Positions 44,547 through 53,873 of a DNA stretch of 64,000 nt are shown here, piece after piece; within the stretch, counting starts at the first letter, position 1; every line of letters begins with the position of its first letter. The translations under genes were made by a program, and so were the position numbers. This DNA is from Mesorhizobium australicum WSM2073 (GTDB lineage Bacteria > Pseudomonadota > Alphaproteobacteria > Rhizobiales > Rhizobiaceae), in assembly GCF_000230995.2 (NCBI RefSeq), contig NC_019973.1:6090001-6154000 (forward strand). Reading direction: 5' to 3'. The notes below the pieces were generated by a model. The model searched no databases. It worked only from the letters and a program-made list of their open reading frames with translations, and was not told where the DNA came from.

Positions 44547-45539
44547 ATGCTGATCTCGCAGATTCTCGACGACGCCGAGACGATCCGTGTCGTTGCCCGC
44601 AGCGGCGGGAAGACCCGGATCATCAACGGGGCGCGCAGCGTCTATTCGCTGGCGATGGAGGCTGCCCGCACCGGCGTCGGCCTGGCCGCCCTGATCGAAC
44701 GCAAGGGGCTTGGCGAGACGATCGATCTCGACGCCGCCTACAAGCGGGGGCGCCTGCTGTCGCCGATCAACCACCCCGACCCGGCGCATCTGCACTTGAC
44801 CGGCACCGGGCTGACGCATCTGGGGTCGGCCGCGACGCGCGATTCCATGCACAAGAAGCTCAGCACCGACGGCGAGGAGCAACTCACCGATTCCATGAAG
44901 ATGTTCCGCATGGGACTGGAAGGCGGCAAGCCCGCGAAAGGCCAGGTCGGCGTGCAGCCGGAATGGTTCTACAAGGGGAACGGCACCATGGCAGTCGCGC
45001 CTGGCGCGGCGCTCATGTCACCGGCCTTTGCCAAGGATGCCGGCGAGGAACCAGAGGTCGCCGGGATCTATGTCATCGGCGATGACGGGGCGCCATTCCG
45101 CGTCGGCTTCACCTTGTCGAACGAATTCTCGGACCATGTGACCGAGCGCGTCAACTATCTCTTCCTAGCCCATTCCAAGCTGCGCAATGCCTCCTTCGGC
45201 CCGGAGATCCTGATCGGAGACCTGCCTTCGGACATCCGCGGCACGTCGCGTATCCTGCGCGACGGCAAGGCATTGTGGGAGAAACCCTTCCTGTCGGGTG
45301 AAACGAACATGTCCCACACCATCGCCAATCTCGAACACCACCACTTCAAATATTCGGCCTTCCGCCAGCCTGGCGACGTGCATGTGCATATGTTCGGCAC
45401 CGCGACGCTATCCTTCGCCGACGGCATCAAGACGGAGGCCGGCGACGTGTTCGAGATCGAGGCCGGGGACTTCGGACTGCCGCTGCGCAACCCGCTCGAG
45501 ATCGAAAAGCCGGTGAAGGTGTCGGTGAAGGCGCTTTGA
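44547..45539 (+). CDS. gguC: GguC/AraD1 family protein (fumarylacetoacetase-like fold)
   Basis: This 330-residue protein starts at ATG 44547, which has GAGAGGA upstream; ATG 44502 is less likely. The region AHLHLTGTGLTHLGS and the C-terminal GDVHVHMFGT are characteristic of GguC-like proteins, related to the fumarylacetoacetate hydrolase superfamily. In Agrobacterium gguC follows gguAB. Relatives are involved in sugar-acid breakdown (L-arabonate pathway), so a role in metabolising the imported sugar is a reasonable inference. The exact reaction is not shown here. Confidence 0.82.
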   Translation: MLISQILDDAETIRVVARSGGKTRIINGARSVYSLAMEAARTGVGLAALIERKGLGETIDLDAAYKRGRLLSPINHPDPAHLHLTGTGLTHLGSAATRDSMHKKLSTDGEEQLTDSMKMFRMGLEGGKPAKGQVGVQPEWFYKGNGTMAVAPGAALMSPAFAKDAGEEPEVAGIYVIGDDGAPFRVGFTLSNEFSDHVTERVNYLFLAHSKLRNASFGPEILIGDLPSDIRGTSRILRDGKALWEKPFLSGETNMSHTIANLEHHHFKYSAFRQPGDVHVHMFGTATLSFADGIKTEAGDVFEIEAGDFGLPLRNPLEIEKPVKVSVKAL

Positions 45540-45748
45540 AGCCATGAGCGCGTGATTCCCCTCTCGTGGGGAATGGCTGGCAAGCCAGAGCGGGGCGCTG
45601 TCCCGCCGATCTAGCAATAGGTTCCAGTCACGCCTTCGGCTCTCAACAGATCGCGGGATGAATGAGGGCAGCAACCCTTCGCGTCCGCTCTGCCCTGCCG
45701 GGCTTCTCTTCCACAAGGCCCCTCGTGGGGGGATCGGCAGCTTCGACC

Positions 45749-46912
45749 TTAGCGCACGGCGCGGAAATGCTTCGACAGCTTCAGGCCCTGCGCCTGGTAG
45801 TTCGAGCCGAGATCGGTGCCGTAGAGCGCCTGCGGTCGCTTCAGCATATGCTCGTAGACCAGCCGGCCGACGATCTGGCCGTGGTCGAGAATGAACGGCA
45901 CTTCGTGGCTGCGTACTTCGAGCACCGCCCGGCTGCCGGTGCCGCCGGCCGCCGAATGGCCGAAACCCGGATCGAAAAAGCCGGCATAGTGGACACGAAA
46001 CTCGCCGACCAGCGGATCGAATGGCGTCATCTCGGCGGCGTAGAGCGGCGGCACATGCACCGCCTCCTGGCTGACGAGGATGTAGAATTCGTCGGGATCG
46101 AGCACCAGTTCGCCGGCGCGGCTCTTGTGGATCGGCTCCCAGAAGTCGAGGACATCCTGCGCAGCGCGCTTGTCGACATCGACGAGGCCGGTGTGGTGCT
46201 TGCCACGATAGCCGACCAGCCCATCCTTGTCGCCATTGAGGTCGATCGACAGCGCGATGCCGCCGCCGGAAATGTTCGGTGGCTCCGTGGCGACCAGCAT
46301 CTCGGCACGATGCAGTTCATGCAACTCGGCTTCCGAGAGCAGCGCGTTGCCGGTGCGAAAGCGGATTTGAGACAGGCGCGAACCCGTGCGCGCGATGATC
46401 GGAAAGGTGCGCGGGCTGACCTCGAGATAGAGCGGACCGTTGTAGCCGGCGGCGATCTTATCGAACTCGTGGCCCCGATCGGTCATGACGCGGGTGAAGA
46501 TGTCGAGCCGCCCGGTCGAGCTCTTCGGATTTGCCGAGGCCGAAATGTCAGCCGGCAGGGCCAGACTTTCGAGCAGCGGCACAATATAGACGCAGCCGGT
46601 TTCGAGGACCGCGCCTTCGGTCAGACTGATCTCGTGCAGTTGCAGCCGATCGAGCTTTTCCGACACCTTGTGGTTGGGACCGGGCAGGAACGAGGCGCGA
46701 ACCCGCCAGGCCCTTTCGCCCAATCTGAGATCAAGGCTTGCCGGCTGGATCTGGTCGGCATCGAGCGCGCGCGGCGACTTCAGCGCGCCGGACCGGAACA
46801 GCGCCGAAATGTCCTGATCGGGAAGAATGCCTGTCTGCCGCAAAGTCTGGCTCCGCCCCAAGACTGGTCTCTTTCGTTGCAGGTTCTTGTTTGTTGCAGG
46901 ATCTTGCCGCAA
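45749..46912 (-). CDS. dcd: 2'-deoxycytidine 5'-triphosphate deaminase, long two-domain type
   Basis: This protein of up to 387 residues converts dCTP to dUTP for thymidylate synthesis. It contains two copies of the dUTPase/dCTP-deaminase fold, with ANPKSSTGRLDIFTR in the first and DPGFGHSAAGGTGSRAVLEV in the second. This duplicated form is usual in Rhizobiales, and about twice the length of E. coli Dcd. The longest start is TTG 46912. A TTG near 46843, just before RQTGILPDQDI, fits the family N-terminus better. It faces away from metZ. Confidence 0.85.
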   Translation of the reverse strand: MRQDPATNKNLQRKRPVLGRSQTLRQTGILPDQDISALFRSGALKSPRALDADQIQPASLDLRLGERAWRVRASFLPGPNHKVSEKLDRLQLHEISLTEGAVLETGCVYIVPLLESLALPADISASANPKSSTGRLDIFTRVMTDRGHEFDKIAAGYNGPLYLEVSPRTFPIIARTGSRLSQIRFRTGNALLSEAELHELHRAEMLVATEPPNISGGGIALSIDLNGDKDGLVGYRGKHHTGLVDVDKRAAQDVLDFWEPIHKSRAGELVLDPDEFYILVSQEAVHVPPLYAAEMTPFDPLVGEFRVHYAGFFDPGFGHSAAGGTGSRAVLEVRSHEVPFILDHGQIVGRLVYEHMLKRPQALYGTDLGSNYQAQGLKLSKHFRAVR

Positions 46913-47009
46913 AACCGCCGGGCACTTCTGCGGAACCTGCCTTGGTACAAACGTCTTAATGAAGCCGGCAATTGACGCAAGCGTGGCGCGGGTCTAAAGG
47001 GTCGTTATC

Positions 47010-47063
47010 CCGTGGTGATTTGGCCGGTCGGCTTGCAGCCACGTTAAACAAGTCGCTAAAGGA
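47010..47063 (+). promoter_or_regulatory. SAM-II riboswitch
   Basis: The RNA would read CGTGGTGATTTGG, a variable loop, GCTTGCAGCCACG, then TTAAACAAGTCGCTAAAG. The CGTGG/CCACG stem, GATTTG, the TTGCAGCCACGTTAAA core and the final GCTAAA are the SAM-II consensus, a pseudoknot that binds S-adenosylmethionine. It sits 73 bases before metZ, the classic location in alphaproteobacteria, so metZ should be repressed when SAM is plentiful. Confidence 0.95.
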
Positions 47064-47088
47064 CCGTCGGGCCGCAAGGCCGTATGGA

Positions 47089-47118
47089 CCGGTTGCGACT
47101 TTCGCGGCCGGTTTTTTT
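47089..47118 (+). terminator. Terminator hairpin between SAM-II riboswitch and metZ
   Basis: CCGGTTGCGA and TCGCGGCCGG pair (two G-T pairs) around a 3-base loop and are followed by seven T residues. It lies between the riboswitch and the metZ start. It could serve as the transcription-stop arm of the riboswitch, though SAM-II is often thought to act on translation. Confidence 0.75.
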
Positions 47119-47135
47119 GTGTCTGGAACAAAGCG

Positions 47136-48326
47136 ATGAGCACCAAGAAGCGCAACTGGAAACCTCAGACGGCACTCGTGCATGGCGGAACCCTGCGTTC
47201 CGGCTTCGGCGAAACCTCCGAGGCGATGTACCTGACCCAGGGTTATGTCTATCAGACGGCGCAGGCCGCCGAGGCCCGCTTCAAGGGCGAAGAGCCTGGT
47301 TTCATCTATTCGCGCTACGCCAACCCGACCGTCGACATGTTCGAAAAGCGCATGTGCGCGCTTGAAGGCGCCGAAGACGCGCGCGCCACGGCGTCGGGCA
47401 TGGCGGCGGTGACGGCTGCCCTTCTGTGCAGCGTCAAGGCCGGCGACCACATCGTGGCCGCGCGCGCGCTGTTCGGCTCCTGCCGCTGGGTGGTCGAGAC
47501 GCTGGCGCCGCGCTATGGCATCGAGGCGACCTTGGTCGACGGCACCGAGATCGCCAATTGGGAAAAGGCGGTCAGGCCGAACACCAAGCTGTTCTTCCTG
47601 GAAAGCCCGACCAACCCGACGCTCGAGGTCGTCGACATCGCCGCCGTCGCCTCGCTTGCCAATTCGATCGGCGCGCGGCTGGTCGTCGACAATGTCTTTG
47701 CCACGCCGCTGCAACAGAAGCCGTTGCAGCTTGGTGCGCACATCGTCGTCTACTCGGCCACGAAGCACATTGACGGCCAGGGCCGCTGCCTGGGCGGCGT
47801 CATCTTGTCGGACAAGAAGTGGATTGACGAGAACCTGCACGACTATTTCCGCCACACCGGTCCCAGCCTGTCGCCGTTCAACGCCTGGACGCTGCTGAAG
47901 GGCCTGGAAACCTTGCCGCTGCGCGTGCGCCAGCAGACCGAGAGCGCCGGCAGGATCGCCGACTTCCTGGCCGGGCAGCCGCAGATCGCCCGCGTCATCT
48001 ATCCCGGCCGCGCCGACCACCCGCAGGCCGATATCGTCAAGAAGCAGATGTCGGGTGGCTCGACGCTGATCTGCCTCGACGTCAAGGGCGGCAAGCCGGC
48101 GGCCTTCGCCCTGCAGAACGCCCTCGACATCGTGCTGATCTCGAACAATCTGGGCGATGCCAAGAGCCTGATCACCCATCCGGCGACGACCACCCACAAG
48201 AACCTCAGCGACGAGGCCCGCGCCGAACTCGGCATCGGGCCCGGTACGCTCAGGCTGTCGGTCGGCCTGGAGGATACGGACGACCTGCTGGAAGATATCG
48301 CGCAAGCCTTGAAGGCCGCCAAATAG
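47136..48326 (+). CDS. metZ: O-succinylhomoserine sulfhydrylase MetZ
   Basis: This 396-residue PLP enzyme of the Cys/Met metabolism family joins sulfide to O-succinylhomoserine to give homocysteine. The PLP-binding lysine is in YSATKHIDGQG, and the family motif SPTNPTLEVVD is present. The SAM-II riboswitch upstream supports a methionine-biosynthesis role. MetZ rather than MetB or MetY is chosen from overall similarity (GYVYQTAQAAEARF, QGRCLGG) and the alphaproteobacterial context. Confidence 0.92.
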   Translation: MSTKKRNWKPQTALVHGGTLRSGFGETSEAMYLTQGYVYQTAQAAEARFKGEEPGFIYSRYANPTVDMFEKRMCALEGAEDARATASGMAAVTAALLCSVKAGDHIVAARALFGSCRWVVETLAPRYGIEATLVDGTEIANWEKAVRPNTKLFFLESPTNPTLEVVDIAAVASLANSIGARLVVDNVFATPLQQKPLQLGAHIVVYSATKHIDGQGRCLGGVILSDKKWIDENLHDYFRHTGPSLSPFNAWTLLKGLETLPLRVRQQTESAGRIADFLAGQPQIARVIYPGRADHPQADIVKKQMSGGSTLICLDVKGGKPAAFALQNALDIVLISNNLGDAKSLITHPATTTHKNLSDEARAELGIGPGTLRLSVGLEDTDDLLEDIAQALKAAK

Positions 48327-48356
48327 GTTTCGTCCAGGCAGCGTCGTCAGCAGCGA

Positions 48357-49508
48357 TCAAGCGCTCGATGGCGTCTCCTCCAGTTCCGCCGTCTTGGTGC
48401 GGATGGTCATGGCGTTGCCGCGCCAGTCGACGGCGCCGCCGAGCCAGCCGCGCGCCCAGATGGCCGGGAGCATGACGTCCCGCGCGACCGTCGCCGCGAT
48501 CATGCCCGTCGAGACGTGCCAACCCTTGGCCAGGGCCAGAGCGCATTCCGGAAGATAGAATGCCGCCAGCACGGCAATCGCGGTTGCCCAGAGGCTGACG
48601 CCGGCGCTCGCCGCGGCAATCAGCGCAAGAGCCAGCGGGACCGCCGCACCAGTCAGGATCTCGGGCGCGAAGAACAGCGGGAAGGTGACGCGACGCAGGC
48701 GCGCCCAGCGGGCCTGGCGCGACCAGATCTCGCCAAACGTGCGCTGGCCGAGCGGCTGCTCGAAGGGCGCCGCAACGAGGTTGACACGCAGGCCGAGGCC
48801 GTTCACCAGCTTGGTTGCGGCGGCGTCCTCGGCGATCTCGGCGGCCAGCGCGCGTATGCCGCCATTGGCGTCCAGCATCGGCTTGTTCCACAGCATGCTC
48901 TTGCCCTGGGCGAAGCCGAGGCCGAGCGCCGCACCGGCATACTGCCAGCGGGCCTGCAATGTGTTGAGGAAGGCGCATTCGACGTCGGCCCAGAAACCAT
49001 CTGGCCTGGAGCCGATCGGCGTCGAGCAGACAAGGCCGGTACCGTGCTGCCACGCCGCCATCATGTGCTCGACATAGTCCCTCGGCATCAGAACGTTGGA
49101 ATCGGCAAGAATGATCCAGTCGTGGCGCGCCGCTTCCCAGCCTTTGACGCAATTGTTGAGCTTTGGATTGGCACTGACACGGTCGTCGCCGATCAACAGC
49201 CGGGCCGGCACCTGCGGAACCCGGGCAATCGCCCTGTTTATCAGTTTGACCACCGGGTCGTCGGCATGGGCGACGCAGAAGATCAGTTCGTAGCGCGGCC
49301 AGTCGAGCGCGAAGGCGCGTTCCAGCGTCTCATGTGTGAATGGCTCGACGCCGCGCGACGGGACGACAATCGACACCGCCGGCGATCTGCCCGCCGGCGG
49401 GGCAATCGTGGTGCGCCGTTTCAGCTGTGAAGCGGCAAGCAGGATGCTGGCAGCGTTCGAGAGGATGAGTGCGGTCGAAAGCGAGGCGGATATGAGAGTG
49501 AGTTCCAT
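48357..49508 (-). CDS. Ceramide glucosyltransferase (family 21)
   Basis: This 383-residue membrane enzyme has an N-terminal anchor (LISASLSTALILSNAASIL) and a GT-A domain with the acidic motifs ADSNVLMP and EIAEDAAATK, and RQARWARLRR matching the (Q/R)xxRW motif. Several C-terminal membrane segments follow. This matches bacterial ceramide glucosyltransferases known from Agrobacterium and Mesorhizobium, which move glucose or galacturonate to ceramide or diacylglycerol. I chose ATG 49508; the frame upstream to 49601 has no family sequence. Confidence 0.82.
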   Translation of the reverse strand: MELTLISASLSTALILSNAASILLAASQLKRRTTIAPPAGRSPAVSIVVPSRGVEPFTHETLERAFALDWPRYELIFCVAHADDPVVKLINRAIARVPQVPARLLIGDDRVSANPKLNNCVKGWEAARHDWIILADSNVLMPRDYVEHMMAAWQHGTGLVCSTPIGSRPDGFWADVECAFLNTLQARWQYAGAALGLGFAQGKSMLWNKPMLDANGGIRALAAEIAEDAAATKLVNGLGLRVNLVAAPFEQPLGQRTFGEIWSRQARWARLRRVTFPLFFAPEILTGAAVPLALALIAAASAGVSLWATAIAVLAAFYLPECALALAKGWHVSTGMIAATVARDVMLPAIWARGWLGGAVDWRGNAMTIRTKTAELEETPSSA

Positions 49509-49727
49509 CGAGATCTGGTCACTCCGGAAGTCGGCCCGCGTCGCGGCCGTTTTCAACAGTTCGACAGAGGGCCGAGTCGCCCGGTTCGCGCACACCACCA
49601 TTGTCGTGTGTCACTTAAATGACATTCTTTGCCGGCACCTGCGTTTCAATCCCAGGCGCGACAAGACGCGCACGTTGACCTGCTCACCGCGAGCGTCGAA
49701 AGTCGTCGGATTGTTTTGGAGCCGCTC

Positions 49728-50120
49728 ATGTACCGCGCCGTGACGCGCAACATCGAAGTGCAGGTCAGGCCGTTCTATCTGGAGGATCGTTCAAATCCCC
49801 AAGAGAACCGCTACGTCTGGGGCTATCAGATAACGATCGACAACCAGTCTGACGAGTTCGTGCAGCTTCTGTCGCGCTATTGGCACATCACCGATGGTGC
49901 CGGCCGGGTCGAGGAGGTGCGCGGGCCGGGCGTTGTCGGCGACCAGCCGGAACTCAATCCCGGCGACAGCTATCAGTACACGTCCGGCTGCCCGCTCTCG
50001 ACACCCTCCGGGATCATGGTCGGACGCTACACGATGCGCAACAAGCGCGGCGAGACGTTCGACATCGCCATCCCGGCCTTCTCGCTCGATCTGCCGGGGA
50101 CAAGGCGCACGGTGAACTGA
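49728..50120 (+). CDS. apaG: ApaG protein
   Basis: This is a 130-residue protein with a single FN3-like DUF525 domain. The ApaG hallmarks are present: the N-terminal [46 protein letters not shown] and the C-terminal [10 protein letters not shown]. ApaG is linked to cobalt/magnesium resistance, and its fold also occurs in F-box adaptors, but its biochemical role is unclear. I chose ATG 49728 over 49629 because the family begins here. Confidence 0.92.
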   Translation: MYRAVTRNIEVQVRPFYLEDRSNPQENRYVWGYQITIDNQSDEFVQLLSRYWHITDGAGRVEEVRGPGVVGDQPELNPGDSYQYTSGCPLSTPSGIMVGRYTMRNKRGETFDIAIPAFSLDLPGTRRTVN

Positions 50121-50194
50121 GCGCCGACGGTCGCGCCGCCCCTCAGCCGCCCTTCGGGCACCTTCTCCCCGCGGAACGAGGAGAAGGAAAGGCT

Positions 50195-51202
50195 TTACTG
50201 AGCCGCAAACTCGGCCGGATCGAAGTCGTACTGCGTCGAGCAGAATTCGCAGGCGACATGGATGCCGCCATCCTCTGTGCTGTCCTTGATCTCCTGCGCT
50301 GAGAAGCCTTCGAGGATGCCACGGATCTTGTCGCGGGAGCATGAGCACTGGTCGGCCACGGGAACGCCGCCGAAGACGCGCACGCCATGCTCGTGGAACA
50401 GACGATACAGCAGCCGCTCGGCGCCTATGGTCGGGTCGATCAATTCGGTCGGCTCGATGGTGCCGAGCAAGGCCAGGAGTTCCTGCCAGGAATTATCGGC
50501 CGGATTGTGGACTTCCTCGCGCGGATCGCCGTCCCCACCCGGCAGGTCCGGAATGCGCATGCGCTCGGGCGATTGCGGCAGGAACTGCGCCAGGATGCCG
50601 CCGGCGCGCCATTGCTCGCGCGCGCCGCCGATCCCGGGCGTCAGCAGCTTGGCGACCGAGAGCCTGATATCGGTCGGGATCTGTTCCGACTGACGGAAAT
50701 AGGTGCGCGCCGCGTCTTCCAGCGTTTCGCCGTCGAGCTGGACGATGCCTTGGTAGCGCTGGGTATGGGCGCCCTGGTCGATGGTCAGCGCCAGCACGCC
50801 GCTGCCAAGCAGCGTCTGCTGGGACGTCTCGCCTGCCGCGACCAGTGCTTCGAGCCGATCCGCATCGAAGCGTGCATAGGCGCGCAGTGCCGAGGGCGTG
50901 GAGAAGTCCGCGACCAGCATGTCTACAGGCCCGTCGGTACGGGTCTGCAGGATGAACTTGCCTTCGAATTTGAGCGAGGTGCCGAGCAGAACGGTCAGCA
51001 CGCAGGCTTCCGCCAGCAGGCGGGCGACCGGCTCGGGATAATCGTGGCGGCCAAGGATGGCGTCGAGCATCGGCCCAAGCTGGACCGTGCGGCCGCGCAC
51101 GTCGAGCGGACCGACCTCGAAGGGAACGACGTGATCGTCGCCGGCGTAGCCGAACTCGCCGAGTTTGGGGTGATGTTCAGTCACTTGATGGCTTTCCAAC
51201 AT
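50195..51202 (-). CDS. hslO: Redox-regulated chaperone Hsp33
   Basis: This protein of about 335 residues prevents aggregation during oxidative stress. The C-terminal redox switch is visible as CSCSRDK and CEFCST (CxC and CxxC), which bind zinc when reduced. The rest matches Hsp33 (GRTVQLGPMLDAIL; LLGTSLKFEGKF). The start is uncertain: ATG 51202 has GGAG upstream, and GTG 51184 begins at the usual family N-terminus TEHHPKLGEF. It is followed on the same strand, after argD and argF, by no other heat-shock gene. Confidence 0.9.
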   Translation of the reverse strand: MLESHQVTEHHPKLGEFGYAGDDHVVPFEVGPLDVRGRTVQLGPMLDAILGRHDYPEPVARLLAEACVLTVLLGTSLKFEGKFILQTRTDGPVDMLVADFSTPSALRAYARFDADRLEALVAAGETSQQTLLGSGVLALTIDQGAHTQRYQGIVQLDGETLEDAARTYFRQSEQIPTDIRLSVAKLLTPGIGGAREQWRAGGILAQFLPQSPERMRIPDLPGGDGDPREEVHNPADNSWQELLALLGTIEPTELIDPTIGAERLLYRLFHEHGVRVFGGVPVADQCSCSRDKIRGILEGFSAQEIKDSTEDGGIHVACEFCSTQYDFDPAEFAAQ

Positions 51203-51347
51203 GACAAAGCTCCAGGGCGCGGCCATGCGGCCCTGGTGGGCACATGCGTCCAAACGCGCTTGATTTGCGTGATGCGGCGCAGATAGGCATCGCGCCGCCG
51301 CAGATCAAGCGCCTGGGCATTTCTGGCGCCTGGGCATTTCGGGCGCC

Positions 51348-51398
51348 CAAGACACTTCAAGCCCCAAGACACTTCAAGCACCAAGACACTTCAAGCAC
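51348..51398. repeat. Three 17-bp tandem repeats at the argF 3' end
   Basis: CAAGACACTTCAAGCCC (51348-51364) is followed by two copies of CAAGACACTTCAAGCAC (51365-51381 and 51382-51398). The third copy includes the argF stop codon. A related two-copy repeat of GCCTGGGCATTTC lies just left. The array would be transcribed in the argF-hslO interval and may be a variable-number repeat. Confidence 0.75.
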
Positions 51399-52302
51399 CG
51401 AGGCACCAGGCAAGCACTGCCTTCTGGGCATGGAGCCGGTTCTCGGCCTCGTCGAAGACCACCGAATGCGGCCCGTCGATGACCTCGTCGGTCACTTCCT
51501 CGCCGCGATGGGCCGGCAGGCAGTGCATGAACAATGCATCCGGCTTGGCCTTGGCCATCAGCGCCGCGTTGACCTGATAGGGCGAGAAGACATTGTGCCC
51601 GCGAGCACGGTGTTCCTGTCCCATCGATACCCAGCAATCGGTGACGATGCAGTCGGCCTGGTCGACGGCTTCCTCGGGCGAGCGGGTGAAATGCAGCTTG
51701 CCGCCATGCGCCTTGGACCAGTCGATATGCTTCTGCGCCGGTTCGCTGCCTTCGGGCACGGCGACGTTGAGATTGAAGCGGAACCGTGCCGAGGCTTCGA
51801 GCAGCGAGTGCAGCACATTGTTGCCGTCGCCGGTCCAGGCAATCGTCTTGCCGGCCACCGGACCGCGATGCTCCTCGAAGGTCATGATGTCGGCCATCAG
51901 CTGGCAGGGATGGGTGTCGTCGGTCAGCCCGTTGATCACCGGAACGGTGGCATTCTCGGTCAGCTCCAGCAGCCGCTCATGCGAAGTGGTGCGGATCATG
52001 ATCGCATCGACGTAGCGCGACAGCACCTTGGCGGTGTCGGCGATTGTCTCGGAGCGGCCGAGCTGCATCTCGGTGCCGGTCAGCATGATGGTCTCGCCGC
52101 CGAGCTGGCGCATGCCGACGTCGAAAGAAACGCGCGTGCGCGTCGACGGCTTGTCGAAGATCATGGCCAGCACCTTGCCTTCGAGCGGCTTGGTCCGCTC
52201 GCCGGCCTTGAGACGCGCCTTTCGCGTCACCGCATCATCCAGCATGAAGCGCAAATCGCCTTCGGAAACGGTGGAAAGATCAGTGAAATGGCGAACTGAC
52301 AT
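51391..52302 (-). CDS. argF: Ornithine carbamoyltransferase
   Basis: This 303-residue enzyme makes citrulline from ornithine and carbamoyl phosphate in arginine synthesis. The carbamoyl-phosphate loop [11 protein letters not shown], the HPCQ motif and [13 protein letters not shown] (catalytic Cys) are present. It starts 16 bases after argD, so the two are co-transcribed under the control of the argD leader. Confidence 0.95.
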   Translation of the reverse strand: MSVRHFTDLSTVSEGDLRFMLDDAVTRKARLKAGERTKPLEGKVLAMIFDKPSTRTRVSFDVGMRQLGGETIMLTGTEMQLGRSETIADTAKVLSRYVDAIMIRTTSHERLLELTENATVPVINGLTDDTHPCQLMADIMTFEEHRGPVAGKTIAWTGDGNNVLHSLLEASARFRFNLNVAVPEGSEPAQKHIDWSKAHGGKLHFTRSPEEAVDQADCIVTDCWVSMGQEHRARGHNVFSPYQVNAALMAKAKPDALFMHCLPAHRGEEVTDEVIDGPHSVVFDEAENRLHAQKAVLAWCLGA

Positions 52303-52318
52303 CAGGAATGGTTCCGGA

Positions 52319-53518
52319 TTACTTCGCGGCGGCGGAGGCGATCGCCTCCGACAGGCCCTTGGCGCCGGCGCGGATGCGGTTGAGCGCTTCGTGAATCTCG
52401 GCGTCGGTGACGGTGAGCGGTGGCAGCAGGCGAATGACGTTGTCGCCGGCCGGAACCGCCAGCAAATGCTGGTCGCGCAGCGCCATGTTCACCTTGCCGT
52501 TGGGCATCGCGCATTTGAGGCCGAGCATCAGCCCGGTGCCCCTGATATCCTCGACGATTTCGGGGAATTCGTCGGCTATCGAGGCTAGCCCCTGCTTCAT
52601 CAGCAGCGCCTTGCGCTGGACATCCTCCAGGAAGCCGTCTTCCAGAACGACGTCGAGCACGGCGTTGCCGACCGCCATTGCCAGCGGATTGCCGCCGAAT
52701 GTGGTGCCGTGCACGCCGGCGGTCATGCCGACGGCCGCCTCGTCGGTGGCAAGGCAGGCGCCCATCGGGAAGCCGCCGCCAATGCCCTTGGCGATTGCCA
52801 TGATGTCGGGCGTCACCGCGGACCACTCATGCGCGAACAGCTTGCCGGTACGGCCAATGCCGCACTGGACCTCGTCGTATATCAACAACAGGCCGTGCTG
52901 TTCGCAGAGCTGCCGCAGCCGCTTGAGCGACTGTGTCGGTACTGGGCGGATACCGCCCTCGCCTTGCACCGGCTCGATCAGGATCGCGGCGGTCTCGGGC
53001 GTGATCGCCTTCTCGGCGGCGTCGATGTCGTCGAAGCCAACCTGGTCGAAGCCTTCGACCTTGGGTCCGAAGCCTTCGAGATATTTGTACTGGCCGCCTG
53101 CCGCGATGGTCGCCAGCGTGCGGCCATGGAAGGCGCCCTCGAAGGTGATGATGCGGAAGCGCTCGGGATGTCCCTTGACGAAGTGGTAGCGCCGCGCCGT
53201 CTTGATCGCGCATTCCAGCGCCTCGGCGCCGGAATTGGTGAAGAATACCTTGTCGGCGAAGGTGGCATCAGCCAGCCGCTCGCCAAGCCTGCTCTGCCCC
53301 GGAATCTCATAGAGATTGGAGACGTGCCAGAGTTTCGCCGCCTGTTCGGTGAGGGCCGCGACAAGATGCGGATGGCCGTGGCCAAGCGAGTTGACCGCGA
53401 TGCCGCCGGCGAAATCAAGATATCGCTCGCCCTTGTCGGTAACCAGCCAAGTGCCTTCCCCATGGTCGAAGGCCAGGGGTGCGCGAGCAAAGGTCTCGTA
53501 AAGCGCCGAACCGCTCAT
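52319..53518 (-). CDS. argD: Acetylornithine aminotransferase
   Basis: This 399-residue class III aminotransferase makes N-acetylornithine from the semialdehyde, with PLP. The motifs [18 protein letters not shown] and [15 protein letters not shown] (Schiff-base Lys) are visible. The ATG overlaps the stop of a small arginine-rich leader ORF by one base (TAATG). It is followed by argF. Divergent gcrA lies upstream. Confidence 0.95.
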   Translation of the reverse strand: MSGSALYETFARAPLAFDHGEGTWLVTDKGERYLDFAGGIAVNSLGHGHPHLVAALTEQAAKLWHVSNLYEIPGQSRLGERLADATFADKVFFTNSGAEALECAIKTARRYHFVKGHPERFRIITFEGAFHGRTLATIAAGGQYKYLEGFGPKVEGFDQVGFDDIDAAEKAITPETAAILIEPVQGEGGIRPVPTQSLKRLRQLCEQHGLLLIYDEVQCGIGRTGKLFAHEWSAVTPDIMAIAKGIGGGFPMGACLATDEAAVGMTAGVHGTTFGGNPLAMAVGNAVLDVVLEDGFLEDVQRKALLMKQGLASIADEFPEIVEDIRGTGLMLGLKCAMPNGKVNMALRDQHLLAVPAGDNVIRLLPPLTVTDAEIHEALNRIRAGAKGLSEAIASAAAK

Positions 53519-53598
53519 TATATGCGTCTCCGGTACCGGAAAATCAAAAAAGCCGCCAAAGCGGCGGCCTTCTGCGGCTTATCGTGTTTTTCGGCCAT
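53518..53598 (-). CDS. Arginine-rich leader ORF upstream of argD
   Basis: A 26-residue reading frame starts at ATG 53598 and ends FRYRRRI-stop, with four Arg codons in its last six residues. Its TAA overlaps the argD ATG (TAATG), so the two are positioned for coupled translation. A terminator-like hairpin lies inside it. I see no perfect ribosome-binding site upstream. The layout suggests control of argDF by arginine supply, although the Arg codons come after the hairpin, unlike classical attenuators. Confidence 0.55.
   Translation of the reverse strand: MAEKHDKPQKAAALAAFLIFRYRRRI
53546..53568 (-). terminator. Terminator-like hairpin in the argD leader
   Basis: On the minus strand GCCGCC-GCTTT-GGCGGC is followed by six T residues. 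It lies 28 bases before the argD ATG and within the leader ORF, so if it works it would stop transcription before argD unless translation or another structure prevents it. Confidence 0.7.
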
Positions 53599-53695
53599 GA
53601 AGTCAACGAAAACGTCGCGTAGTGGCGCGCGGCAAGCTCCCGACGCAACGCCGGCTCATGAGCGACCGGGCAAGTTGGGGAAAACCGAAAAAACC

Positions 53696-53842
53696 GATTC
53701 GTGTTGCACTTGGGACTCTTGTCACCGAGTCAGCGCATAGAGTAGTTGTAGTCGAGAAATAACTAGATTTCGTGCGGCGGACCTAATCACCAGATATATG
53801 TGGTGTCTGCCCCAGCAGTGGTGCTGGGTCGGGAATGGATTC
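53696..53842. promoter_or_regulatory. Four GANTC (CcrM) methylation sites upstream of gcrA
   Basis: GATTC at 53696 and 53838, GACTC at 53714 and GAGTC at 53727 all lie within 180 bases of the gcrA start. GANTC is methylated by CcrM in alphaproteobacteria, and GcrA itself acts at methylated promoters. The density suggests cell-cycle methylation control of gcrA. Confidence 0.5.
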
Positions 53843-53873
53843 TGATTGCCGCACGCTTATAAGGAGCGCGGTC

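Noticed and set aside
45662..48305. Long open frames opposite dcd (plus strand) and opposite metZ (minus strand)
   Set aside because: Both are reverse-frame shadows; dcd and metZ carry all expected motifs.
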